A DNA stretch of 48,584 nucleotides from Verrucomicrobia bacterium SCGC AAA164-M04 (GCA_000383735.1 KB912179.1:1-48584), one strand, 5' to 3'. Numbered from the stretch's first letter, positions 13,972 through 24,833 are shown. The notes: generated from the sequence alone by a model not told the origin. Made by a program: numbers and translations.

Positions 13972-16900
13972 GACCGCACTCAACCCGGACCGGGCGACAT
14001 TGAACTTTCTCAATAGTTTCCCAGAGGCTGCCCGTAAGCGTGGGGAGCATCTTCAGGAAGAAGGAGCGGTAACGCAGATTTTTGGAAACCACCTCTTTAT
14101 CCAGGGGCGGGTTGAGGATAATGGCGGGGTGCACCGTACCACGCTAAGACTCCAAGGTAATCGTTGGTTTGGCAGTTGCTCGACCGAGGACGAGGAAACA
14201 TCAGGAGCAGTAATGTTCGCGGCAATGCTTGAGCGCCTTCACCGGGGGGAAGATCTCCCGGAGTCGCCCAATGAGTTTGACGATACTCCGATCGTCGATC
14301 TTATCGAGGAGAAGCTTGATCGTGAACTTGATGACAAAGAGGCGGATTTTGTGTTTCGGGTCGAGAAGCGCTATCGAAGATATGTGATCGAGGGAGAGAT
14401 CCATGATCATGATATGGTTCGTTTAAATCCTCGCTGGGAGATCGCGAGTTACGAGCCTCTAGAACTCTGGCCGGTTCCTCCGGGTGATATTTTAGAGTTC
14501 TGGAACTATTTGGGCTATGCCTTCGATAAGAAAAATCTTCGCTATCCTGACTTCATGGACGCGATCACCGACTTGGAAGATGTTCAGCGTCGGATGCGTG
14601 ATTGGGAACAAGAGAGGGAAGTTGCGGCTTGGTATGACAGAATTGAAAGTGTCAACGAACGTCCACCACAAGAAATCCCACACAAAATTGAGTTTCGCCT
14701 GGTTTCTACGATAAACGAAGCCCGCGTTGAGGCGCGGGAGGAATACGAAGAAGAGTGGGTGTCTCTTCGAGAGAAGGGGGAGATCGAACGTATCCTGAAG
14801 TTGTTTGATGCCTCAGCTTTGCGGATGGATGCCGCGAGCCAAATTCTTTGGGAGCACTTTTTACGCTATAGCGAAAAAACGGGTGAGCTCTATCTCGATC
14901 TGGAGAATGAAGAAGCTTGTTGTTTCATGAATCTTCTCTTTCACCAAAAGGAGTCGAAGGGCTACATGGTGAACCTTGACGAAAGACCGTTTCAGGTAGT
15001 CGACGAGCCTCTTAGTTGGCTCTGTGATGACGACCCCATGGATTCGAACTCATTTGCTCTGCAGTTAGTGACCCAAAGTGGTGAAAAAGTTTCTCACTCG
15101 GTCCGTTTGCTTCCGGGTCGAACTGAACTTTATCAGTCCGACGAGACCGTTTTCCCCGGGCCTCCACGATGGTTGGAGGACACCGAGATTATGCCTCGCT
15201 ATTCGATTCCGAAGCTGGTTATCGATTCCCTCGAAGGGGTTGAATTTCTTCGTAAGATTGGGTCCAGTTTGCCGCCTTCGATGAAACGTCGAGTGACTGA
15301 TCTAGACCTTTTTCCTCATTTGAAGATGTGGGTTGAGCAAGGGTTGACAGCCGCCGAAACAGAGCACTTAGTCATCGATGTAAAAGCTCTTGAAGCGAAA
15401 GGACGCCGTGAGGAGAAACTAATCAAAGCTGGTTGGGATCTTATCAAACAGGAACCTGTAAAAGGTAAGGCTCTTCTCCGCTTTGCGCGTGAGAAGCTTT
15501 ACCCGATCCCTGAAATTCTCCTCCAAATGGGCTTAACCTACGACGAAAAGCTGGAGGCCTTTAAGGGACGGATCACCAAGCAGTTTCCGGAGAAATTTGC
15601 TGAGTGGATTGAAGCGATGCCGGAATCAGTAGAGCTCGACATCGAAGCTAAGCTGAAAACAATTCTCAGCGACCCGGTCACTGCTGCGATTCGCTTCGAG
15701 GTCGTGAATCAGGAGATTGATTGGTTTGATCTCCGCGTAGTGATTGATGTGGAAGGTGTTAACCTTTCTAAGACTCAGATCCGTCAACTCGTGGCAGCCC
15801 GTGGTGGTTATGTCCGCATGGATGATGGCTCGTGGATGCGACTTGAAATCAAACTCGATCCTGATCAGCGCGATGCCGTGACACGTCTAGGACTCGATCC
15901 TTTCGATCTTTCAGGTGAGACCCACCGAATGCATGCCATGCAGTTAGCGGATCCTAAGGCTGCCGAAGTCTTTGATCCGAAGGCGTGGAAGCGAATTAAG
16001 GACCGTGCCCGCGATATTAAAATTGATATTAAGCCTGATGTTCCTGATTCACTCAACGCGACCTTACGTCCCTATCAGGTCGAGGGTTACCAGTTCCTTG
16101 CCTATCTCGCCACGAATGGCTTTGGTGGAATACTTGCTGATGACATGGGTCTTGGTAAAACGATTCAGAGTATCACTTATCTTCTTTGGCTGCGGAAATA
16201 TATTGATGAAACCAAAGATGCGAACGTTAAGATTGGTCCAGCTCTTGTGGTTTGTCCAAAGTCTGTTCTTGATGTTTGGGCAACCGAAGCTGGGAAATTT
16301 GCCCCAAATCTCAAACTGAAGATTTTGCGAACCCGCGACGATTTGGATCTTGATGAAGTGAACAATGAGCTAGACATCCTTGTTCTCAACTATGCCCAGC
16401 TGCGGGTGTGTGGAGATCAGCTGAACAAAGTCCGCTGGCTGACCGTTATTCTTGACGAGGGACAACAGATTAAAAACCCAGACTCTAAGGCCGCCAAATG
16501 TGCCCGTGAATTGAATGCAGAAAATCGCCTAGTTCTGACTGGTACTCCTATCGAGAATCGCCTCATGGATATGTGGTCACTGATGGCTTTCGCAATGCCA
16601 GGAGTTCTCGGAACCCGCGCTTATTTTAAGCGTCGTTTCGATAAGCGGAAGGATCCAAGTAGCCAAAATCGTCTCGCCGCGCGCTTGCGCCCATTCCTTC
16701 TTCGCCGGACTAAGGGCCAAGTGGCAAAAGATCTCCCACCAAGAACGGAAGAAGAAGTCTTTGCGGGAATGGAGGGAATCCAAGAAGAGCTCTACAAGGT
16801 GGAGCTGAAGCGCATTCAACAAGCTTTGCTTGGTCTTGATTCCGATGAGGCGGTGAAGAAAAACAGTTTCGCAATTCTTCAGGGCCTGATGCGCCTTCGT

Positions 16901-17599
16901 CAGATTTGTTGTCACCCAGGTTTGATCGATCCGAAGTGGCTCAAAGAAGAAAGCGCGAAGATGAATGCTCTTTTCTATCTACTGGATCAGCTTCGCGAAG
17001 AGGGACACAAAGTCCTCGTCTTTTCACAGTTTGTATCGATGCTCGATATCATCAAGATGCGTCTTGAGGTCGAGAGTCGCCCCTTCAACTACCTCACTGG
17101 ACAAACCAAGGATCGCAAAGGGGAGATCGAGAAATTCCAAACTACGAAGGATGCTTCAGTGTTCCTTCTTTCGTTAAAAGCGGGTGGTGCAGGCTTGAAT
17201 TTAACTTCGGCATCTTACGTGATTCTCTATGATCCATGGTGGAATCCGGCGGTGGAAAACCAGGCGATCGATCGAACTCACCGAATTGGTCAAAAAAACA
17301 AGGTGATCGCTTATCGTCTTCTGACCCGTGATTCGGTGGAAGAGAAGATCCGGATCCTGCAACACCAAAAGACGGCTCTTGTGACCAACATTTTGGGCGA
17401 CGAAGGGTTCGCTAGTAATCTGGGTGTCGATGACCTCCAGTTCATTTTAAGCCACGGTGGGAGTGATGATGATGAAATCCCACCGCCACCTCCTAAGGAG
17501 GCCGATGTCCAGAAGGTCACGACAAAAAAGAAATCTACTGTCCAAAAAGTGGCAAAAAAGGCGGCTAAAAAAGCAGCTAAGAAGGATTCAAAGTCGTAA
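13958..17599 (+). CDS. SNF2-family DEAD/H ATPase (RapA/HepA-like helicase)
   Basis: A 1213-residue protein starting at ATG 13958; the longer frame from 13916 adds 14 residues without an obvious role. It is a Swi2/Snf2 ATPase that remodels protein-DNA or polymerase-DNA complexes. The N-terminal ~650 residues begin with a SWIM-like region in which the usual zinc-binding CxC...CxH is not evident. The motor has Walker A DDMGLGKT (~728-735), motif II DEGQ (~833-836) in place of the common DEAQ/DEAH, motif III LTGTPIENRL, and the helicase C domain with LVFSQF, LKAGGAGLNL and DRTHRIGQ. The tail is histone H1-like (KKAAKKAAKKDSKS). A terminator follows. Confidence 0.92.
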   Translation: MASNMTALNPDRATLNFLNSFPEAARKRGEHLQEEGAVTQIFGNHLFIQGRVEDNGGVHRTTLRLQGNRWFGSCSTEDEETSGAVMFAAMLERLHRGEDLPESPNEFDDTPIVDLIEEKLDRELDDKEADFVFRVEKRYRRYVIEGEIHDHDMVRLNPRWEIASYEPLELWPVPPGDILEFWNYLGYAFDKKNLRYPDFMDAITDLEDVQRRMRDWEQEREVAAWYDRIESVNERPPQEIPHKIEFRLVSTINEARVEAREEYEEEWVSLREKGEIERILKLFDASALRMDAASQILWEHFLRYSEKTGELYLDLENEEACCFMNLLFHQKESKGYMVNLDERPFQVVDEPLSWLCDDDPMDSNSFALQLVTQSGEKVSHSVRLLPGRTELYQSDETVFPGPPRWLEDTEIMPRYSIPKLVIDSLEGVEFLRKIGSSLPPSMKRRVTDLDLFPHLKMWVEQGLTAAETEHLVIDVKALEAKGRREEKLIKAGWDLIKQEPVKGKALLRFAREKLYPIPEILLQMGLTYDEKLEAFKGRITKQFPEKFAEWIEAMPESVELDIEAKLKTILSDPVTAAIRFEVVNQEIDWFDLRVVIDVEGVNLSKTQIRQLVAARGGYVRMDDGSWMRLEIKLDPDQRDAVTRLGLDPFDLSGETHRMHAMQLADPKAAEVFDPKAWKRIKDRARDIKIDIKPDVPDSLNATLRPYQVEGYQFLAYLATNGFGGILADDMGLGKTIQSITYLLWLRKYIDETKDANVKIGPALVVCPKSVLDVWATEAGKFAPNLKLKILRTRDDLDLDEVNNELDILVLNYAQLRVCGDQLNKVRWLTVILDEGQQIKNPDSKAAKCARELNAENRLVLTGTPIENRLMDMWSLMAFAMPGVLGTRAYFKRRFDKRKDPSSQNRLAARLRPFLLRRTKGQVAKDLPPRTEEEVFAGMEGIQEELYKVELKRIQQALLGLDSDEAVKKNSFAILQGLMRLRQICCHPGLIDPKWLKEESAKMNALFYLLDQLREEGHKVLVFSQFVSMLDIIKMRLEVESRPFNYLTGQTKDRKGEIEKFQTTKDASVFLLSLKAGGAGLNLTSASYVILYDPWWNPAVENQAIDRTHRIGQKNKVIAYRLLTRDSVEEKIRILQHQKTALVTNILGDEGFASNLGVDDLQFILSHGGSDDDEIPPPPPKEADVQKVTTKKKSTVQKVAKKAAKKAAKKDSKS

Positions 17600-17615
17600 C
17601 GGACTTAGAAAATTA

Positions 17616-17653
17616 GCGCCATGAAGCTTCGTGCTTCTTGGCGTCGATTTTTT
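17616..17653 (+). terminator. Terminator of the SNF2 gene
   Basis: GCGCCATGAAGC (17616-17627) pairs with GCTTCTTGGCGT (17633-17644) with one mismatch and one G-U pair, then CGATTTTTT. It lies 17 nt past the stop codon. Confidence 0.75.
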
Positions 17654-17817
17654 CTTCCTAGGTGTGCTGGTGTTCCGGCCTACATAAGTGGAGCCTAATG
17701 GGGGCATTTGATCTTTCCTTCGCACGGATTGGCTGGTAGCCGGGAGGCTGGAGGGGGAATTGGATCAAGCGGGGAGAGAGTTCTTGATGCTTTGGAAAAG
17801 TTAAATATTCTCCCTCC

Positions 17818-19671
17818 ATGGCCGCTGCCGTGAGTTACACTGAAGACGATATTAAAAGCCTCGATTGGAGGGAGCATATTCGGTTGCGTCCCGGAATGTA
17901 TATCGGGAAGCTGGGAGATGGATCTTCGGCGGACGATGGGATTTACATCTTGCTAAAAGAAGCGCTCGATAACTCGGTTGACGAGTTCGTGATGGGTCAC
18001 GGCAAAGAGATTACGATTGATATTGATGACGAGAGTCGAGTTGAGGTGAGGGACTTCGGACGGGGAATTCCTCTTGGTAAGCTAATGGACTGTGCGGCCA
18101 AAATTAATACGGGTGCGAAGTATGATAGCGAGGCTTTTAAGAAGTCGGTAGGGCTAAATGGAGTGGGGATCAAGGCGGTGAATGCGCTAAGCGAATTCTT
18201 CGAGATTCAGGCTTGGCGTGAAGGTAAGACGAAGGCGATTGAGTTCTCAAAAGGGGAAGTGGTTGAGGAGATGAAAAAACCGGCAATCGATGAATCAGTG
18301 GGCGGAACCCGCTTGGCTTTTGAGGTTGATCGGACAGTTTTTCCCAAGCGAACCAAGTTCCGTGATCCCTTCGTGGAGAAAATGTGTCGCTATTATTGCT
18401 ACTTAAACCCGGGTCTGGCGTTGATCTTCAATGGAAAGAAATTCCGATCAAGGAATGGTCTTTTAGATCTTCTAAAAGAGGAGATGGATGAAGCTCCGCT
18501 TTATGAGCCGATTTATTTGACTGGTAAGGACATCGATGTGGTCTTCACCCATAGCCAGGGTGGAAGTGAGGATTATTATTCTTTTGTAAATGGTCAGAAT
18601 ACGACGCAGGGCGGGACTCACCTCGCGGCGTTTCGAGAGGCACTGGTGAAAGTGATCCGCGAATTTTATAAGAAGAGTTATGATCCTTCTGATATTCGCG
18701 CTGGGATTACGGGAGCGATTTCGGTGCGAATTGAAGAGCCAGTTTTTGAAAGTCAAACAAAGACGAAGTTGGGATCGGCCACGGTCGCCCCGGAAGGCGA
18801 GACGGTGCGGACCTTTATTGGGAATTTCCTGAAGGAGGAACTGGATAACTATCTTCACAAAACTCCAGCAGTAGCCGAGGCGATTCAGAAGCGTATTCTT
18901 TCCGCTGAGAAAGAGCGTAAGGAACTAAGTGGAGTGAAGAAATTGGCTCGCGAGCGAGCGCGCCAGACCAAGGTTCACAACAAGAAGCTCCGCGATTGCC
19001 GAGCTCACTTTAATACCAAGCACAAGCGTCGCGCGGACACTACGGTTTTTTTGACAGAGGGTGATTCGGCCAGTGGATCAATCACGAAGTGTCGCGATGT
19101 AGAGTCTCAGGCCGTATTTTCCTTGCGTGGAAAACCGCTCAATACTTTCGGGCTAACCAAGAAGGTAGTCTATGAAAATGAGGAGTTTGCTTTGCTTCAG
19201 GCGGCTTTGGGAATCGAAGACGATATCGAATCGCTGAGATTCAATCGGGTCGTGATCGCGACCGATGCCGACGTCGATGGAATGCATATTCGTTTGCTCC
19301 TGCTGACTTTCTTTCTCCAGTTTTTTCCGGAGCTAATTCGTGAAGGACATCTTTTCATACTGCAGACCCCACTTTTTCGCGTGAGGAATAAAAAGAAGAC
19401 CATTTACTGCTACGATGACGACGAACGAGAAGCTGCAATGAAGGAGTTGGGCCGCAATCCCGAGATCACCCGATTCAAGGGCTTGGGTGAGATTTCGCCT
19501 GACGAATTTAAGTTCATGATTGGTAAAGACATGCGGCTGGATCCGGTGCAGATGGAGGAAGGCAGAGGTCTTAAAGAGATGTTAACCTTTTATATGGGGA
19601 AAAATACGCCTGATCGTCAGGGGTTCATTATCAAGAATCTTCGTGATGACGTTGATTCTGCCGAGGTTTAG
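17818..19671 (+). CDS. parE: DNA topoisomerase IV subunit B (ParE-type)
   Basis: A 617-residue type IIA topoisomerase ATPase subunit; with ParC it decatenates and relaxes DNA. The GHKL ATP site is visible (E48, N52 and D55 in [34 protein letters not shown]). The transducer domain and a Toprim domain follow, with [20 protein letters not shown] and RFKGLGEI. The length fits ParE-type rather than the longer gyrase B. Its partner parC lies 2.8 kb downstream, beyond an unrelated secreted-protein gene. The ATG at 17818 gives the typical N-terminus. ParE rather than a second GyrB is inferred from length and pairing. Confidence 0.93.
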   Translation: MAAAVSYTEDDIKSLDWREHIRLRPGMYIGKLGDGSSADDGIYILLKEALDNSVDEFVMGHGKEITIDIDDESRVEVRDFGRGIPLGKLMDCAAKINTGAKYDSEAFKKSVGLNGVGIKAVNALSEFFEIQAWREGKTKAIEFSKGEVVEEMKKPAIDESVGGTRLAFEVDRTVFPKRTKFRDPFVEKMCRYYCYLNPGLALIFNGKKFRSRNGLLDLLKEEMDEAPLYEPIYLTGKDIDVVFTHSQGGSEDYYSFVNGQNTTQGGTHLAAFREALVKVIREFYKKSYDPSDIRAGITGAISVRIEEPVFESQTKTKLGSATVAPEGETVRTFIGNFLKEELDNYLHKTPAVAEAIQKRILSAEKERKELSGVKKLARERARQTKVHNKKLRDCRAHFNTKHKRRADTTVFLTEGDSASGSITKCRDVESQAVFSLRGKPLNTFGLTKKVVYENEEFALLQAALGIEDDIESLRFNRVVIATDADVDGMHIRLLLLTFFLQFFPELIREGHLFILQTPLFRVRNKKKTIYCYDDDEREAAMKELGRNPEITRFKGLGEISPDEFKFMIGKDMRLDPVQMEEGRGLKEMLTFYMGKNTPDRQGFIIKNLRDDVDSAEV

Positions 19672-19775
19672 GCAGATTCCATCTACCTCTCCAATTACTG
19701 AATTTGCGATATCGGTGAAACGGGCATAGAACTCAGCAGGAATTTGCGACGGTTCTTGAAACTTCTATTCTGCTC

Positions 19776-22331
19776 ATGAAAAAACTGATTTTCTTCTTAG
19801 CCGCTTTGTTACTGACACTGAGTGCTTCAGCTCAGCTCGTCATCAATGAACTCCTTTACGATCCCTCGCCGGGGAACGACGTCAACCAAGATGGTGAGGC
19901 GAATACTAGCCAAGATGAATTCGTGGAAATCGTCAATACTGGTAATGTAACGGTAAACATTGGCGGCTATCAGATTACAGATCTGAGCGGCAATTTTTTC
20001 GAATTTCCTCCCGGGATAATGATCGGCGCCAATGAGGCTATTGTGGTTTTTGGTGGAGGTAATCCGGCAGCTACTCTCAACGGAGTTTCGGTTTTTGTTG
20101 GTGCTCCGAGTCTCAACAATAGTGGTGACACAATTACTCTTCAGGACAGTTCTTTCACGCAAGTGGATCAAGTAAGGTATGAGGATAATTCCTCTGATGA
20201 CGAATCATTGAACCGAAGCCCGGAATTGGTTGGAGGATTTCAGCCCCATACGACCATCGCTGGTTCGGTGAGCTCAGAGTCGCCTGGCACCGACGTAACG
20301 GGTGCGAGTTTTGGGGATCCTCTACCATCTATCATGTTATCTCCTGCCACTAGTTCGATTAGTGAAAGCGGAGCAGGTAGCACGACGACTTTGACAGTCA
20401 ACCTTCCGGAGGCTCCCGCCAACTATCCACTGAGAGTGGATCTCACTAGCGATGATTTGACGGAGGCTACCGTGCCTGCGACCCTAAGTATTACGAGCGG
20501 CTTGACTGCAACTTTTCTGGTGACTGGAGTTGACGACCCAGATCCCGACGGTGCCCGGAAGGTTTCAATTAGCGCGGTGGCGGAGGGTTTTCGGGGCGCA
20601 GTGGCGACTGTGACCGTGACCGATGATGGCGATGTTGGAACAGAAACGGGCAGTCCACTTTTGATTACGCAATATCACGAAGGTTTTTCGAATAACAAAT
20701 ACATCGAGTTGACCAATGTTTCTGATTCTGAAATTGATCTCGGTAACTTTATTTTGACTCGATGGTCTAATGCTTCGACGGAAGACTTCAAGACTGACGG
20801 GAACTTCCCAAGCAGCCAGTTAGCCCTTTCGGGTTTTCTGCCCGCTGGTGCGAGTTTCATTGTGGCAAACCCGAGCGCGACGACGCCCGTTGCAGCAGGT
20901 GCCGCAAATGTGACTTCTGATATTACCTTTTATAACGGCAATGATTCAGTCGTCCTTTATCAAGGGGATACTGGTGAAACTGCCAACATAGTCGATGCGA
21001 TCAGCGTGACCGCTGATGGGAACGAGGGAAATGATACGAGTGTCGTAAGGGAGAACACTTTGACTGGATTCAATCTCGACGCTGGTTCGACCTTTCGTGA
21101 TTTCCCTGTCGTTTGGCAGGAAGTCTCAATTGGGGAAGTGGATGGCTCGGCTTTAGGAACTAATAATTTTATCGGTTCAAGTGTTCTTGGCAAGAATTCG
21201 CCCTTAGTTGGTTTTAAGACGACATCAGTCACAGTTAATGAAGCGGACGGAACGGCTGATATTGAAGTTGAGATTTTGAATCCGGATGGGGCAGCGGTAA
21301 CTGTTTCAATTATGTTGGAAGATATTAATAGCACTGCTGCTGCTGCCGATATTGGTAATTTTTTGAGCCGAACTGTAACTTTCCCGGCCGGTGCGCAGAG
21401 TGGTGACACTCAGATGATTACGGTGACCTTAGCTGATGATTCGGAGCAAGAGACCGCCGAGACAGCTATCTTTATTCTCTCAGATCTTACGTCCAATGGA
21501 GACGCCCGCATCAGTGGAGCTTCCGCTTTTAATCTGAATATCCAAGACAACGATACAGTCATTCCTCCGGTTTATATTTCTGAGATTGCCGATCCAGGCG
21601 ATAACTTCGAAGGGCGTTTCGTAGAGCTTTTCAACCCGACTAACGAGGATATCGACTTGGGTTCAGGAAATTGGAATATTGTTTATTATGTCAATGGTAG
21701 CAGCAATGGCCGGGCCATTCCTTTGTTTGGAACTATTCCTGCTAGAGGAACTTTTGTGATCGCCAACAATAGCGTTAACTTCACTGCGGCCTATCCCGAT
21801 GCTCCGGCACCTGACCAAGAAAGTAGCACCATCAATTCAAATGGTGACGATAACATCGAGCTGCGATTCGGTGGAGACCAGTCTACCGGAGCTTTGGTTG
21901 ATGTTTATGGGCAGCCTGGCACAGACGGAACTGGTGAAATTTGGGAATTCTTAGATTCTCGGGTTGATCGCGCGGTTGGTGCTCCGAATGCCACCTTTAC
22001 GATCGAAGAGTGGATCATTACCCCGGCAGTTGTGGCCGATATGACTCCTAGTGTGCATGGCGGCGGAGGTCCTCCGCTTGTGACTGGACTGGAAGTTCTA
22101 GGTTTCTTGGTTGACCCCGTAATTGGTCAAGCTGAGCTCATTGTTTCAGGGCTTGGAACTAAGGTCTGGATTCTCCAATCCTCGAGTAATCTCGGCGCAA
22201 CTGATGCTTGGGAAGAAGTGCCGGGTGGTTTTGCGGAAATTGATAATCCGGATGGTTCAACGACGATTCGGTTTTCCGATGCCATTTCATCGACACCGGC
22301 TCGCTACTACCGCTTGATTGAACAGCCATAG
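19776..22331 (+). CDS. Secreted lamin-tail / Calx-beta domain protein
   Basis: An 851-residue secreted protein with a signal peptide (MKKLIFFLAALLLTLSASA-Q). Lamin-tail domains appear three times: LVINELLYDPSP to ~residue 125, LLITQYHEGFSNNKYIEL at ~295-420, and VYISEIADPGDNFEGRFVEL at ~600-735. Calx-beta-like domains lie between them (ISESGAGSTTTLTV and VNEADGTADIEVEI, ending in LNIQDND). The last ~75 residues share the terminal module with the proteins at 2-1006 and 31816-34764 (WILQSSSNLG...ARYYRLIEQP). Such proteins are usually extracellular, but no catalytic domain is visible. It sits between parE and parC and has its own terminator. Confidence 0.88.
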   Translation: MKKLIFFLAALLLTLSASAQLVINELLYDPSPGNDVNQDGEANTSQDEFVEIVNTGNVTVNIGGYQITDLSGNFFEFPPGIMIGANEAIVVFGGGNPAATLNGVSVFVGAPSLNNSGDTITLQDSSFTQVDQVRYEDNSSDDESLNRSPELVGGFQPHTTIAGSVSSESPGTDVTGASFGDPLPSIMLSPATSSISESGAGSTTTLTVNLPEAPANYPLRVDLTSDDLTEATVPATLSITSGLTATFLVTGVDDPDPDGARKVSISAVAEGFRGAVATVTVTDDGDVGTETGSPLLITQYHEGFSNNKYIELTNVSDSEIDLGNFILTRWSNASTEDFKTDGNFPSSQLALSGFLPAGASFIVANPSATTPVAAGAANVTSDITFYNGNDSVVLYQGDTGETANIVDAISVTADGNEGNDTSVVRENTLTGFNLDAGSTFRDFPVVWQEVSIGEVDGSALGTNNFIGSSVLGKNSPLVGFKTTSVTVNEADGTADIEVEILNPDGAAVTVSIMLEDINSTAAAADIGNFLSRTVTFPAGAQSGDTQMITVTLADDSEQETAETAIFILSDLTSNGDARISGASAFNLNIQDNDTVIPPVYISEIADPGDNFEGRFVELFNPTNEDIDLGSGNWNIVYYVNGSSNGRAIPLFGTIPARGTFVIANNSVNFTAAYPDAPAPDQESSTINSNGDDNIELRFGGDQSTGALVDVYGQPGTDGTGEIWEFLDSRVDRAVGAPNATFTIEEWIITPAVVADMTPSVHGGGGPPLVTGLEVLGFLVDPVIGQAELIVSGLGTKVWILQSSSNLGATDAWEEVPGGFAEIDNPDGSTTIRFSDAISSTPARYYRLIEQP

Positions 22332-22362
22332 GGGTGGGCGATCTCTAAGCTGAATTTCAAGA

Positions 22363-22387
22363 GGGTGGGATTTCCCGCCCTTTTTTT
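22363..22387 (+). terminator. Terminator of the lamin-tail protein gene
   Basis: GGGTGGG and CCCGCCC (within 22363-22380) form a strong short-loop hairpin followed by seven T. It separates the secreted protein from parC. Confidence 0.85.
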
Positions 22388-22447
22388 GTTGGGGCTTAGC
22401 GCTTCGATTGTTAGCTTTTCTTAACAAACAATTGTTTGAGCCAAGAC

Positions 22448-24436
22448 ATGGACGAAACTAATGATTCCAAGGAGCCGCGCGAGAATCTTTCGCTGGGCGG
22501 GATGTATTCCGACTACTTCCTCGATTACGCTAGTTATGTAATCATGGAGCGCGCTGTCCCTCATCTTGGGGATGGCTTGAAGCCAGTGCAGCGTCGGATC
22601 CTCCATTCGATGCGCGAGTTGGAAGATGGACGTTACAACAAGGTCGCGAACGTGGTCGGAAATACCATGAAGTATCACCCGCACGGGGATGCTTCAATTG
22701 GTGATGCGATGGTGCAGCTGGGTCAAAAAGACCTTTTAATTGATACTCAGGGAAATTGGGGAAACGTCTTAACCGGAGATCGGGCAGCTGCCCCTAGATA
22801 TATTGAGGCTCGGCTCACTCCGTTCGCACTTGAGGTCGGGTTTAACCCAAAAACTACTGAATGGACTCGAAGCTACGATGGCCGAAATAAGGAGCCGGTC
22901 ACCTTGCCGATGAAGTTTCCTCTCTTGTTGGCACAAGGAGTGGAGGGCATCGCTGTAGGGCTAGCTTGCAAGATTCTTTCGCATAATTTCATTGAACTGA
23001 TTGAGGCCTGTATTTGTGTCTTGCGGAAGCAGCCATTCGAGCTGTTCCCTGATTTTCATACCGGTGGTTTGATCGATGTGAGCGACTATCGCGATGGCTT
23101 GCGTGGCGGCAAAGTCCGGGTGCGTGCCGATGTTGAAATCGTGAAAGCAAAGCTGATTCGAATTGGCTCGATTCCCTTTGGAACCACGACTGGGGGAGTG
23201 ATGGATTCTATCGTTAGTGCAAATGATAAGGGGAAGATCAAGATTTCTAAAATTGAGGACAACACGGCGGAGAATGTTGAGATCCTGGTCCACCTTCCAG
23301 CTGGGGCCGATGCCGAAACAACACGTGAGGCTCTCTATGCGTTTACTGATTGTGAGGTGAGTATTTCTCCAAATTCTTGTGTCATTCATGATGGCCAGCC
23401 GCATTTTATGCCGGTGAGCGAAATCCTTAAAAATTGCGCCTTTCTGACAAAGGACCTCCTGCTCAAAGAACTGGAAATTCTCCTCGGTGAACTCAATGAG
23501 AAATGGCACTTCAGTTCACTAGAGAAAATCTTCATTGAGAACCGAATCTACCGCGATATTGAGGAATGTGAAACTTGGGAGGCGGTCATCGAAGCGATTG
23601 ATAAAGGTTTGGGACCCTTCAAAAAATTGCTCAAGCGCGAGGTGACTCGGGATGATATTATTCGTTTAACTGAAATCAAAATTAAGCGAATTTCAAAGTA
23701 TGATGGATTTAGAGCTAATGAGGAAATTCGAGGTCTTGAAGACCGCATTGAAGAGACTGAGAAACATATCAAGAATATCACACGTTATTCGATTGCTTAC
23801 TTTAAATCACTCATCAAAAAGTATGGCAAGGGACGTGAGCGTAAAACCGAACTTGCCGAATTTGGGGTGGTGAAACGTTCGGCAGTGGTGGTTGCTAGCG
23901 AGACCCTTTATCTGGATCGTAAGAACGGCTTTGCGGGTATTAGCCTGAAAAAAGAAGATGCTCTTGAGAAATGTTCAACGCTTGATGACATCATTATCTT
24001 CTCCCTCGATGCCGAGATGCGTGTCACTAAGGTAGCCGATAAGATTTTTGTTGGAAAGCGTCCGGTCCATGTCTCGGTTTTCCGTAAGGATGAGCCCAAG
24101 GTCTATTCGATGATCTACCGGGAGGGTCGCGAGGGTCCTTACTATGCCAAGCGATTCAAAGCAGGTGGAGTGACTCGCGATAAGATTTACAAAATGGGTA
24201 AAGGGACCAAAGGGTCCCGGGTGATGTATTTTGCGGTCCATGACACAGAGGAGGCGAGTGCTGCAAATACGGTTGTGGTCCATCTCAAACCTGCGCTTCG
24301 TCTGAGAAATGTTTCCCGTCCTTTTTCCTTTGGTGAAATTGCTCTTAAAGGGCGGGGCTCAAGGGGAAATATCGTCACCAAGCTGAATGTTGATAGAATT
24401 GTTCGTGCGATAGCTACTGACTTTGGTGAAAGTTAG
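22448..24436 (+). CDS. parC: DNA topoisomerase IV subunit A (ParC-type)
   Basis: A 662-residue DNA-cleaving subunit of a type IIA topoisomerase, started at ATG 22448 rather than the TTG at 22436. The N-terminal winged-helix region (YSDYFLDYASYVIMERAVPHLGDGLKPVQRR, split across residues ~20-50) leads to the catalytic Tyr118 in APRYIEARL. The tower and coiled-coil domains follow to ~residue 450. The C-terminal region (from RSAVVVASETLYL) is a short beta-pinwheel-like domain, so the protein is shorter than typical ParC (~750) or GyrA (~850). There is no GyrA-box-like sequence, which supports topoisomerase IV. Confidence 0.92.
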   Translation: MDETNDSKEPRENLSLGGMYSDYFLDYASYVIMERAVPHLGDGLKPVQRRILHSMRELEDGRYNKVANVVGNTMKYHPHGDASIGDAMVQLGQKDLLIDTQGNWGNVLTGDRAAAPRYIEARLTPFALEVGFNPKTTEWTRSYDGRNKEPVTLPMKFPLLLAQGVEGIAVGLACKILSHNFIELIEACICVLRKQPFELFPDFHTGGLIDVSDYRDGLRGGKVRVRADVEIVKAKLIRIGSIPFGTTTGGVMDSIVSANDKGKIKISKIEDNTAENVEILVHLPAGADAETTREALYAFTDCEVSISPNSCVIHDGQPHFMPVSEILKNCAFLTKDLLLKELEILLGELNEKWHFSSLEKIFIENRIYRDIEECETWEAVIEAIDKGLGPFKKLLKREVTRDDIIRLTEIKIKRISKYDGFRANEEIRGLEDRIEETEKHIKNITRYSIAYFKSLIKKYGKGRERKTELAEFGVVKRSAVVVASETLYLDRKNGFAGISLKKEDALEKCSTLDDIIIFSLDAEMRVTKVADKIFVGKRPVHVSVFRKDEPKVYSMIYREGREGPYYAKRFKAGGVTRDKIYKMGKGTKGSRVMYFAVHDTEEASAANTVVVHLKPALRLRNVSRPFSFGEIALKGRGSRGNIVTKLNVDRIVRAIATDFGES

Positions 24437-24833
24437 TCTTGCTCACTTCTCTAAGTGCCTACATAGTGTTTAAATGAACACCAAAATGTATTGGCGGTTA
24501 CGATTGGGTTGGGCTCGTTGGCGTATGAAAATTGTGCGCAGTCGAGTCTGGAAGGCCATTCGTCGGTCGAGACTTCGTCGAGCCCCGAGGCATTTCCATC
24601 AGCTTGAATTACCATTTCGGTAAAATGACCGGATATCGAGGTGGCTCGGAAGTGTTTGGTAAAATAGGTGATGGGTTGACTGGGCGTGATCCGTTCGAGC
24701 GCTACTCCATAGTTTTGTTGTCGAGACTCTTTTGATCTATTCCTGAGTAAGAGGGTTGGGTTCCAGTAAGCTTTCCGAATATGATAATCTGAAATAAGTT
24801 TAAATTTCTGCCTAATCTCATTGAAGTTCATCC
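24437..24833. other. 397-bp gap between parC and the DUF3592 gene
   Basis: No convincing gene. A plus-strand frame at 24474-24623 would encode 49 residues extremely rich in Arg and Trp. A minus-strand frame at 24451-24831 would encode 126 residues with no recognisable features. These overlap and neither has supporting context. No terminator with a T tract was found after parC. Confidence 0.4.

Noticed and set aside
24451..24831. A 126-codon minus-strand frame and a 49-codon Arg/Trp-rich plus-strand frame (24474-24623) in the same gap
   Set aside because: They overlap on opposite strands, show no recognisable domain, and have no operon context.
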